Shown: piece after piece, positions 1 through 7,247 of the stretch
How positions within the stretch are numbered: position 1 is the stretch's first letter
Layout: each line of letters starts with the position of its first letter
Source of the DNA: Motiliproteus sp036961355
GTDB taxonomy: Bacteria > Pseudomonadota > Gammaproteobacteria > Pseudomonadales > Balneatricaceae
Reading direction: 5' to 3'
Assembly: GCA_036961355.1 (NCBI GenBank)
Contig: JBALVL010000023.1
Coordinates: 10,543 to 74,542, forward strand
Length of the DNA: 64,000 nucleotides
Program-made: the position numbers and the translations under genes
Notes under the pieces: generated by a model
What the model was told of the DNA's origin: nothing
What the model saw: the letters and a program-made list of their open reading frames with translations, nothing else
The model's database searches: none

Positions 1-230
1 CCGAGAAGAAGCGCGGTAAAGTGAACGTGCAGCGGTTTAAGGGTCTTGGTGAGATGAATCCGATGCAACTGCGCGAGACGACGATGGCGCGCGATACGCG
101 TCGTTTGGTGCAGTTGTGTGTTGAAGCGGATGATGGCACCCATGAAATGATGGATATGTTGCTGGCTAAAAAACGGTCTGGAGATCGTAAGAGCTGGCTC
201 CAGGAAAAAGGAAACCTGGCGCAGGTCTAA
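1..230 (+). CDS. parE: DNA topoisomerase IV subunit B, C-terminal end (partial)
   Basis: The window opens inside this gene; the reading frame begins at base 3 and about 75 C-terminal residues are present. The conserved RFKGLGEMNP segment followed by a QLRETTM motif is the signature of the C-terminal part of the type II topoisomerase B subunit (TOPRIM side). ParE supplies the ATPase of topoisomerase IV, which decatenates daughter chromosomes with ParC. The A subunit gene parC lies 2.3 kb downstream on the same strand, which favours ParE over GyrB. Two signalling genes lie between them, so the pair is interrupted but codirectional. Confidence 0.93.
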   Translation, partial: EKKRGKVNVQRFKGLGEMNPMQLRETTMARDTRRLVQLCVEADDGTHEMMDMLLAKKRSGDRKSWLQEKGNLAQV

Positions 231-251
231 GCCAATCAGAGAATAATAATT

Positions 252-1811
252 ATGATCGATTATAAGTCACTGCATTTTTTGATCATCGAAGACATGCCGA
301 ATTTCAGCTCGGCGCTACGAACCATGGTGATGTTTTATGGTGTTCCTCACGATCATATCCAGGTGGCCAGCAGTGGTGAGGATGCGCTGCCGTTGCTCAA
401 TAGCACCCGTTATGACGTGGTGCTATCCGATTACAACCTAGGTGAAGGGCGTAATGGCAACGATGTTTTAGAGGAAGCTAAGCACCATCAATTGCTTAAA
501 AGCTCCTGCATCTACATCATGCTGACCGCTGAGAACTCTGTCGATATGGTGATGGGTGCGCTGGAATACCAGCCCGATGAATATCTGACCAAACCGTTTA
601 CCAAAGAGGTACTGAATGCTCGTCTCGAGCGTTTGGTCACAAGGCGTAGCGCACTGATGCCGATCTTTAACGAGGTCGACAAAAAACAGTTGGGCACTGC
701 GATCGCCAATTGCAACAAACTGGTCGCTGAGTTTCCTCGCTATAAAGGTTATCTGCTGAAACTTAAAACCGACTTGATGATGGAAAAACAGGCCTACGAA
801 CCGCTGCTAGAAATCTATAACGCGCTGCTGAATGCCAAGTTTATTCCTTGGGCACAATTGGGGCAGGGTAAGTGTCATTACTATCTAAAGGATTATCCCA
901 AAGCCGAAACCGCTTTTCGTGAAATACTCGGCCATAACGAGCGATATGTTCAGGCTTGGGACTGGTTGGCGCGAGTGCTAGAGAAGCAAGGTGATACCAA
1001 CGGTGGCCAGAAAGCGTTGTCTCAAGCGACCGCCATCTCGCCGCGTAATGTCAGGCGTCAATCGCAATTGGGTGAACTGGCGAGACAAAATGGTGACCTG
1101 GAAGTTGCTGAGAAAGCGTTTAATCAGAGCGTCAAAGTGGGTAAACATTCGGTTCACCGTTCCCCGGATAACTATCTCGGACTGGCTAAAGTATTGGCCG
1201 AGCGGATAAAAACTGCTGATTCGCGGGTTGCTAAGCGCATGGGTATCAAAGTCGGCACGATGATGGAGGAGCTTCGTACCATTTACCGTAAGAGTCCAAC
1301 CGTTGCGTTGCAGTCCCGTTTGGCGGAAGGCGAGGTACAGACGGTGCTGGGCAATGAAGCGGGAGCGGCAAAGTCACTGACCCAGGCTTTCGAGATATGC
1401 AGCAAAGACGCGGAAGGTGACCTGTCGGCTGAGCTGAAGGAGCAAGTGGTTGAACAGCTCGAAGTGAGCGGCCAGGAAGCGTTGGCGCACGCTCTGGTTC
1501 ACGGTATGCAGCAGGAGGAGTCGATCCACAACAGCCAGGCGGTCGACTTGTATGAGAAAGGCTCGCTGGTTCAGGCATTAGCGCTGATACAGCATGCGGT
1601 GGAGGAAAAGCCACGTAGTTTCGCGATCAACCTGAACTTCGCCCAGGTTGCGTTGCATTACATGACCGAGAATAAACCCGAGAAAAGTTTGTTGTTAAAA
1701 GTCCGAAACAGTTTCAGGCAGGTTGAGACATTGCCCACTGATGATTCGCGTGCCGAACTGAAAAAACAGCTACAGCGTCGTTATCAGAAAATGGTTCAGG
1801 GGCTGTCATGA
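252..1811 (+). CDS. Response regulator with TPR-repeat output
   Basis: This 519-aa protein has an N-terminal receiver domain (about residues 8-130): acidic pair E13/D14, phosphoacceptor D60 in LSDYNLG, T92 in MLTAE and K114 in LTKPF. The remainder is helical with TPR-like repeats, clearest around residues 180-290 (AWDWLARVLEKQGD, LGELARQNGDLEVAEKAF) and again near 450. No DNA-binding or enzymatic output is visible, so output is probably by protein-protein contact. Receiver-TPR proteins of the VieB type are known in gammaproteobacteria. The stop overlaps the start of a histidine kinase gene, so the two form a translationally coupled pair. The start ATG at 252 follows parE by 21 nt. Confidence 0.85.
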   Translation: MIDYKSLHFLIIEDMPNFSSALRTMVMFYGVPHDHIQVASSGEDALPLLNSTRYDVVLSDYNLGEGRNGNDVLEEAKHHQLLKSSCIYIMLTAENSVDMVMGALEYQPDEYLTKPFTKEVLNARLERLVTRRSALMPIFNEVDKKQLGTAIANCNKLVAEFPRYKGYLLKLKTDLMMEKQAYEPLLEIYNALLNAKFIPWAQLGQGKCHYYLKDYPKAETAFREILGHNERYVQAWDWLARVLEKQGDTNGGQKALSQATAISPRNVRRQSQLGELARQNGDLEVAEKAFNQSVKVGKHSVHRSPDNYLGLAKVLAERIKTADSRVAKRMGIKVGTMMEELRTIYRKSPTVALQSRLAEGEVQTVLGNEAGAAKSLTQAFEICSKDAEGDLSAELKEQVVEQLEVSGQEALAHALVHGMQQEESIHNSQAVDLYEKGSLVQALALIQHAVEEKPRSFAINLNFAQVALHYMTENKPEKSLLLKVRNSFRQVETLPTDDSRAELKKQLQRRYQKMVQGLS

Positions 1812-2485
1812 GTCAATTGGATTTTTCCACCATCTTGGCGTCCACAGTTCATGACATGAAGAACTCGATCGGGATGCTGATGCATCAGATCAACCAATTG
1901 CAGATGGATTCGCCGCCTGAACCGGCTGACCTGGGACAGTTACAATTTGAAGCCGCTCGGCTCAACAACTACCTGATTCAGTTGATGACGCTGTACAAGG
2001 TTGATAACCAGCAGTACCAATTTCAGGCTGACGAGTGTTACCTAGACGAGTTTGTCGAGGATGCTGTGCTGATGAATCAGCCTATCCTGCAACCTTGGGG
2101 CATCACCATCGAGCAACTGGTTGACGCCGAGCTGTGCTGGAACTTCGATAAGAATCTGGTTGTAGGTGTACTGGGTAATATCGTGACCAACGTTATTCGT
2201 TATGCCAAAGCCAAAGTTAGGATCTGTGCCAGCGGGAGTAACGGTGAGCTTTGTCTGCGGATTGAAGACGACGGCCCCGGTTATCCGGAGGCGATGCTGG
2301 GGCAGCTCGAAAAGCGTGAGATGGGGGTGGATTACATCAGCGGCAGTACCGGCTTCGGCCTCTATTTTTCGGTGTTGGTGGCCGAGCAGCATAGCGCCGC
2401 TGATGATCCGACCCGGCAAGGACGGGTGGTTTTGAGTAATGGTGGAGAGCTTGGCGGCGGTTGCTTCGAGCTCTATCTGCCTTAA
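1808..2485 (+). CDS. Small soluble sensor histidine kinase
   Basis: The protein has 225 aa and no membrane segment. The H-box lies near the N-terminus (STVHDMKNSIG, H15), and a HATPase_c domain follows with an N-box (NIVTNVIRYA), a G1 box (EDDGPGYP) and a G2 box (GSTGFGLYFS). There is no separate input domain, so sensing must come through a partner, most simply the receiver-TPR protein encoded immediately upstream. The ATGA overlap (1808-1811) indicates translational coupling with that gene. The HDMKN H-box differs from the common HExRNP/HDLRTP forms but keeps the phosphorylatable histidine. Target and signal are unknown. Its place between parE and parC is unusual. Confidence 0.85.
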   Translation: MSQLDFSTILASTVHDMKNSIGMLMHQINQLQMDSPPEPADLGQLQFEAARLNNYLIQLMTLYKVDNQQYQFQADECYLDEFVEDAVLMNQPILQPWGITIEQLVDAELCWNFDKNLVVGVLGNIVTNVIRYAKAKVRICASGSNGELCLRIEDDGPGYPEAMLGQLEKREMGVDYISGSTGFGLYFSVLVAEQHSAADDPTRQGRVVLSNGGELGGGCFELYLP

Positions 2486-2577
2486 TCGCCAATATTCTCT
2501 TTTAAAGTAACTCTTTGCAGGTGGTATTGCTGAGCGACAGCAGCCCTGTAAGACGACTAACAACGTAACGGAAAACT

Positions 2578-4887
2578 ATGTCAGGCACAGTTCATATCGA
2601 TGAAGGGGTTGAACGCCTCTCGTTAAAAAAGTACACCGAGAAAGCGTATCTGGATTACTCGATGTACGTCATTCTTGACCGCGCCTTGCCGAATATTGGC
2701 GACGGCCTCAAGCCGGTGCAGCGACGTATCATCTACGCCATGTCGGAGCTGGGGCTTAAGGCCGGAAGCAAATTTAAAAAGTCGGCGCGTACCGTCGGTG
2801 ATGTACTGGGTAAATTTCATCCGCATGGTGACAGCGCGTGTTACGAGGCGATGGTGCTGATGGCTCAGCCATTCTCGTACCGGTATCCGCTGGTCGATGG
2901 TCAGGGTAACTGGGGGTCGGCCGATGATCCAAAATCCTTTGCCGCGATGCGTTATACCGAGTCACGACTGACCGCCTACAGCTCACTGCTGCTCAACGAA
3001 TTGGGGCAGGGTACTGTCGAGTGGGGGCCCAACTTTGACGGATCACTGGATGAACCGCTGACGCTGCCTGCGCAAGTTCCCAATGTGTTGCTTAACGGTG
3101 GCACCGGCATTGCCGTAGGTATGGCGACCGATGTACCGCCGCATAACCTGCGCGAAGTGGTTAACGGCTGTTTACATCTGCTCGACAACCCCAAAGCCGA
3201 TATCGATGAACTCTGTGAGTTTATCCCCGGGCCGGATTATCCCACCGAAGCCGAGATCATCACCCCAGCCGACGAGCTGCGCAAGATGTATCAGACCGGT
3301 CGTGGCTCGATCCGGATGCGGGCGGTATACCGGAAAGAAGATGGCGATGTGATCGTCACCGCGCTGCCACATCAAGTCTCTGGCGCCAAAGTGCTGGAGC
3401 AGATTGCGGCACAGATGCAGGCCAAGAAATTGCCGATGGTCAGCGACCTACGTGATGAATCCGATCATGAAAACCCGACTCGGTTGGTGATCATACCGCG
3501 TTCGAATCGGGTCGATATCGATCAGATGATGACCCATCTGTTCGCCAGTACTGATCTGGAACGGACCTACCGCGCCAACTACAACATGATCGGTACCGAC
3601 GGTCGGCCGCAGGTCAAAAATCTGCGAATGATCCTGACCGAATGGTTGCAGTACCGCAGTGATACCGTGACCAAACGGCTTCAGTACCGTTTACAAAAAG
3701 TGCTATCCCGGCTGCATATCCTCGACGGCTTGCTGGTGGCTTTTCTCAATATCGATGAGGTGATCGAGATCATCCGCGGTGAGGACAAGCCCAAACCGGT
3801 ATTGATGGAACGCTTTGGTATCAGCGATATTCAAGCCGAAGCAGTATTGGAGCTGAAGCTGCGCCATCTGGCTAAGCTCGAAGAGATGCGAATCCGTGGC
3901 GAGCAGGATGAACTGAATAAAGAGCGGCTGAAACTGGAGAAGCTACTCGGTTCTAAAGCGGCGTTGCGCAAGCTGATCAGAAAAGAGCTGATCGCGGCCG
4001 CCGAACAGTTTGGCGATGAGCGCCGTTCACCGATTATGCAACGCGCTGAAGCCAAAGCGTTCAGTGAGGTTGACCTGCTTGGCTCCGACCCGATGACCGT
4101 GGTGTTGTCGAAACAGGGCTGGGTACGCGCCGCCAAAGGGTTTGACGTCGACGCCGAAGCGCTCAACTACAAGTCCGGTGATGCTTATAAACTGTCGGCC
4201 AACGGCCGGATGAACCAGGCGGCGGTATTCCTGGATTCCACCGGTCGGGCTTACTCGCTGCCAGTGCATCAGTTGCCGTCGGCGCGGGGTCAGGGCGAAC
4301 CGCTGACCGGTAAATTATCGATTTCCAGCGAGGACAGCGTAGATGCGCTGCTGATTGGTTCGCCAGAACAACACTATCTGCTCAGCTCCGACAGCGGTTA
4401 CGGCTTCGTCTGCCGCTACGATGCCTTGCTGGGTAAGAACAAAGCCGGTAAGGCGGTGCTGAACCTGCCCAAGGGCAGCAAACTACTGGCCCCGATTGCC
4501 GTGATCAACAAAAGTGAACAACGGGTGGTCGCGGTCAGCAACGAAGGGCGGCTGCTGCTGTTCCCGGTTGCCGATCTACCGGAGCTGTCGCGTGGTAAAG
4601 GCAACAAAATTATCAACATACCGTCGGCCAAAGTCGCCAGCCGGGAGGAGTTTGTGGTGGCGCTACAGGTGATCGATGCCGGTGCCAGCCTGACAATCCA
4701 TGCCGGCAAGCGCCACTTAACGTTGAAGCCATCCGACCTCGAGCATTATCAGGGCGAGCGCGGTCGGCGGGGTAACAAGCTGCCGCGGGGCTTCCAACGG
4801 GTTGACCGGTTAGAGAGCGAATCGACGGCGGTGGATAATGCGGAATCGAGCAGTGATGATGCGGCCAACGACAGTGGCGGTGTCTAG
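2578..4887 (+). CDS. parC: DNA topoisomerase IV subunit A
   Basis: This 769-aa protein is the DNA cleavage and rejoining subunit of topoisomerase IV. The breakage-reunion domain covers about residues 30-470: KPVQRRIIYAM, the quinolone-resistance region HPHGDSACYEAM with S86 and E90 both in the quinolone-sensitive form, and the catalytic tyrosine Y126 in AAMRYTESRL. The GyrA-box lacking C-terminal beta-propeller follows (about 490-740), as expected for ParC rather than GyrA. Length matches the family (E. coli 752). The tail after about residue 740 is Ser/Asp-rich and variable. It lies downstream of parE and the two-component pair, 92 bp after the kinase gene. Confidence 0.97.
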   Translation: MSGTVHIDEGVERLSLKKYTEKAYLDYSMYVILDRALPNIGDGLKPVQRRIIYAMSELGLKAGSKFKKSARTVGDVLGKFHPHGDSACYEAMVLMAQPFSYRYPLVDGQGNWGSADDPKSFAAMRYTESRLTAYSSLLLNELGQGTVEWGPNFDGSLDEPLTLPAQVPNVLLNGGTGIAVGMATDVPPHNLREVVNGCLHLLDNPKADIDELCEFIPGPDYPTEAEIITPADELRKMYQTGRGSIRMRAVYRKEDGDVIVTALPHQVSGAKVLEQIAAQMQAKKLPMVSDLRDESDHENPTRLVIIPRSNRVDIDQMMTHLFASTDLERTYRANYNMIGTDGRPQVKNLRMILTEWLQYRSDTVTKRLQYRLQKVLSRLHILDGLLVAFLNIDEVIEIIRGEDKPKPVLMERFGISDIQAEAVLELKLRHLAKLEEMRIRGEQDELNKERLKLEKLLGSKAALRKLIRKELIAAAEQFGDERRSPIMQRAEAKAFSEVDLLGSDPMTVVLSKQGWVRAAKGFDVDAEALNYKSGDAYKLSANGRMNQAAVFLDSTGRAYSLPVHQLPSARGQGEPLTGKLSISSEDSVDALLIGSPEQHYLLSSDSGYGFVCRYDALLGKNKAGKAVLNLPKGSKLLAPIAVINKSEQRVVAVSNEGRLLLFPVADLPELSRGKGNKIINIPSAKVASREEFVVALQVIDAGASLTIHAGKRHLTLKPSDLEHYQGERGRRGNKLPRGFQRVDRLESESTAVDNAESSSDDAANDSGGV

Positions 4888-4923
4888 CCACAATAGCGTT
4901 GGCTGCGGGACGGGGCTGCTGGC

Positions 4924-5448
4924 ATGAGCCAGGCCAGCAGCTTCGACCCGGTAATCACCGACGGTGCCCAAGTGCTGATTCTCGGCTCGATGCCGGGGCT
5001 GCGCTCGCTTGAGGCGCAGCAGTACTACGCCCACCCTCGAAATGCATTCTGGCCGATCATGGCTGAGCTGTTTGGTTTTGATAGTGCCTTACCCTACGAC
5101 GAGCGGCTGCGATTACTGCAAATACAGCGAGTTGCGTTGTGGGATGTGTTGGCCGATTGCTACCGTCCGGGTAGCCTGGATTCGGCAATCGTGGAATCGA
5201 GTATTCAGGCGAACGATTTCCCCACCCTGTTGCAGCGTTATCCGACACTTAAGGCGATCTGTTTTAACGGTGCTAAAGCCGAGCAAAGTTTCCGTAAACA
5301 CGTACGGCCGTTATTGGGTGATAGCGCAGAGGAAATCACCTTTCAACGCTTACCATCGACCAGCCCGGCACATGCCAGTTTGAGTTACGATCAGAAGCTG
5401 TGTCAGTGGCAGGTTGTTACAGGTTTTGTTACCAGAGTTGTGACTTAG
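4924..5448 (+). CDS. Hypoxanthine-DNA (deoxyinosine) glycosylase, UDG family 6
   Basis: The 174-aa protein carries the N-terminal signature LILGSMPGLRSLEAQQYYA followed by HPRNAFWP, diagnostic of the hypoxanthine-DNA glycosylase branch of the uracil-DNA glycosylase superfamily. These enzymes remove deaminated adenine (hypoxanthine) from DNA in base excision repair. The usual active-site Asn of family 1/2 enzymes is absent from the first motif, and the later FQRLPSTSPAHASLSY stretch corresponds to the DNA-intercalating loop region. The gene starts 36 bp after parC and could be read from its transcript. Function is assigned from the family signature. Confidence 0.85.
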   Translation: MSQASSFDPVITDGAQVLILGSMPGLRSLEAQQYYAHPRNAFWPIMAELFGFDSALPYDERLRLLQIQRVALWDVLADCYRPGSLDSAIVESSIQANDFPTLLQRYPTLKAICFNGAKAEQSFRKHVRPLLGDSAEEITFQRLPSTSPAHASLSYDQKLCQWQVVTGFVTRVVT

Positions 5449-5575
5449 CGGGGGAACTCTATCAAACAACCTCTTTTAAGGTCCTCTAGTTAAGGTCCTT
5501 TAACTAAGCCCCTTAACTAACAACCGCCGACCAAAAAATACAAACTTGTAAGCTTAAACAAAGCATCGAAAGGAG
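5449..5575. repeat. Short degenerate repeats after the glycosylase gene
   Basis: Between 5473 and 5520 the segment TTAAGGTCC occurs twice, then TTTAACTAAG and CCTTAACTAA. These are diverged copies of a roughly 14-nt unit, partly self-complementary (TAGTTAAGG against CCTTTAACTA). They could fold into a weak hairpin that ends the parC-side transcript. No T-run follows, so a terminator is not certain. Confidence 0.4.
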
Positions 5576-5581
5576 TTGATC

Positions 5582-6634
5582 ATGGATTTGACCCATTTAC
5601 TCAATATCCGGCACCCGATCATTCAGGCGCCGATGGCCGGTGTACAAGGCAGTGCATTAGCGATAGCGGTTAGCAACGCCGGTGGTCTGGGATCACTTCC
5701 CGCTGCCATGCTTGATCTTGAGCAGTTACGCGCAGAACTGGAAGCGATCCGAGCGCAAACCTCCCATCCCTATAGCGTTAACTTCTTTTGTCATCAGCCC
5801 GAAGCGTTCGACCCTCAGCGAGAACAGCGTTGGCGCGATCAGTTGACGCCCTATTACCACGAGTTTGGTCTCGATCCAGCCGATATCAAAGCCGCACCGC
5901 CGCGACAGCCGTTCAATGCCGCAATGGCCGAGTTGCTGGCGGAGTTCAAACCGCCGATGGTTAGTTTTCATTTCGGATTGCCATCCGCCGAACTGCTGCA
6001 ACAGGTGAAAAGCTGGGGAGCGAAGGTTATCTCCAGCGCCACCACCGTGGCAGAAGCCTGTTGGCTTGAGCGGCAGGGTGCTGATCTGATCATTGCTCAG
6101 GGGCTTGAGGCCGGTGGTCATCGGGGCATCTTTCTGTCGCAGGATTTGACTACTCAGCTTGGCACCATGGCGCTGCTACCGCAGGTTGTGGCGGCGGTCG
6201 ATCTGCCTGTGGTCGCCGCTGGCGGGATTGCCGATGCCAGCGGTGTCAACGCGGCGCTGGCGCTGGGCGCGGCCGGTGTCCAGTTGGGAACCAGCTTTTT
6301 GTTGTGTGATGAAGCCAATACCAGTGCAGTTCATCGGGCGGCCTTGCAAAGCGATGATCGCCGCCATACCGCGCTGACAAACGTGTTCAGCGGTCGTCCG
6401 GCTCGTAGTATTGTCAATCGCCTGATTCGTGAGCAGGGGCCAATCAGTGACCACACTCCTGCATTCCCAACGGCAGCAACGGCGGTTTTACCCCTACGGC
6501 AAAAGAACGAAGCTGACGGCAGCGGTGATTTCACCTCCTTATGGTCGGGTCAGAACAATAGCGGTTGCCGTGCGATCCCGGCCGCAGCGATGGTGCAACG
6601 TCTGGCGGGCAACGATGCCGAGGACGCTTGTTAG
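5582..6634 (+). CDS. Nitronate monooxygenase (2-nitropropane dioxygenase family)
   Basis: This 350-aa FMN-dependent TIM-barrel protein oxidises nitronates such as propionate-3-nitronate to carbonyl products, usually for detoxification. The N-terminal IRHPIIQAPMAGVQGSALA motif, the GGLGSLPA loop, the GLEAGGHRG segment with the catalytic histidine, and the LPVVAAGGIAD and GAAGVQLGTSFLLC phosphate/FMN-binding segments are all in order. The ATG at 5582 is chosen because AAAGGAG ends 6 nt before it; the TTG six bases upstream overlaps that site less well. The VOC gene begins 2 nt after the stop codon, so the two are probably cotranscribed and may act on related reactive metabolites. Confidence 0.9.
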   Translation: MDLTHLLNIRHPIIQAPMAGVQGSALAIAVSNAGGLGSLPAAMLDLEQLRAELEAIRAQTSHPYSVNFFCHQPEAFDPQREQRWRDQLTPYYHEFGLDPADIKAAPPRQPFNAAMAELLAEFKPPMVSFHFGLPSAELLQQVKSWGAKVISSATTVAEACWLERQGADLIIAQGLEAGGHRGIFLSQDLTTQLGTMALLPQVVAAVDLPVVAAGGIADASGVNAALALGAAGVQLGTSFLLCDEANTSAVHRAALQSDDRRHTALTNVFSGRPARSIVNRLIREQGPISDHTPAFPTAATAVLPLRQKNEADGSGDFTSLWSGQNNSGCRAIPAAAMVQRLAGNDAEDAC

Positions 6635-6635
6635 G

Positions 6636-7070
6636 ATGCAGGTGGAATCGATCGATCATCTGGTGCTGACAGTAGACGATATCGAGTTAACGGTGAGTTT
6701 TTATCAAACCTTGCTGGGGATGCAGCGGATCGATTTTGGTGCCGGGCGGGTTGCAGTTGCGTTTGGAAGCCAGAAGATCAACCTGCACCTGTCGGGCAGT
6801 GAGTTCGAACCCAAAGCGGGACGAGTGCAACCGGGCAGTGCTGACCTGTGTTTTATCATCGATACCCCGCTGGATCAGGCCGTTGCTGAGCTGTGCCACG
6901 CAGGAGTGGAGGTGCTGGAAGGGCCGGTTGAACGTACCGGTGCACTCGGGCCGATTCGGTCGGTCTATTTTCGTGACCCCGATGGCAACTTAATCGAGTT
7001 ATCCAACTATCTACCGAACCAGCCACTGCAACACCTGCAGAGCCTCATGGCAGACACGAAAACTGCCTGA
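6636..7070 (+). CDS. VOC (glyoxalase/dioxygenase superfamily) protein, STM3117-like
   Basis: The 144-aa protein is a single vicinal-oxygen-chelate module: IDHLVLTVDDIELTVSFY at the N-terminus carries the first metal ligand His, KINLHLSGSEFEPKA follows, and SVYFRDPDGNLIELSNY ends with the last ligand Glu. The whole pattern resembles the STM3117 lactoylglutathione-lyase-like proteins that I recall from Salmonella; the actual substrate is unknown. The start is ATG 6636, immediately after the upstream stop, rather than an upstream in-frame codon that would overlap the nitronate monooxygenase by about 200 bp. Tight spacing suggests one mRNA with that gene. Confidence 0.85.
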   Translation: MQVESIDHLVLTVDDIELTVSFYQTLLGMQRIDFGAGRVAVAFGSQKINLHLSGSEFEPKAGRVQPGSADLCFIIDTPLDQAVAELCHAGVEVLEGPVERTGALGPIRSVYFRDPDGNLIELSNYLPNQPLQHLQSLMADTKTA

Positions 7071-7247
7071 TTTTTCTGGGTTATTATGTTGATATGTGCC
7101 GTAACATTGGCGCACGGCTATTGGTTATACTGCTGGACGAAACCGCCGAATCATCGATGATGATCAGGTGTATTTGTGAGGCTCAGCTAGCGATTGGCAT
7201 TTTGTGGTGCGGTTAGGATTACTGAAAAACTATCTGTGTGGAAGTCG

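Noticed and set aside
1246..1614. 122-codon minus frame inside the receiver-TPR gene, and similar long opposite-strand frames in parC, the PQQ genes and the kinases
   Set aside because: These are shadow frames of well-supported genes, without family similarity.
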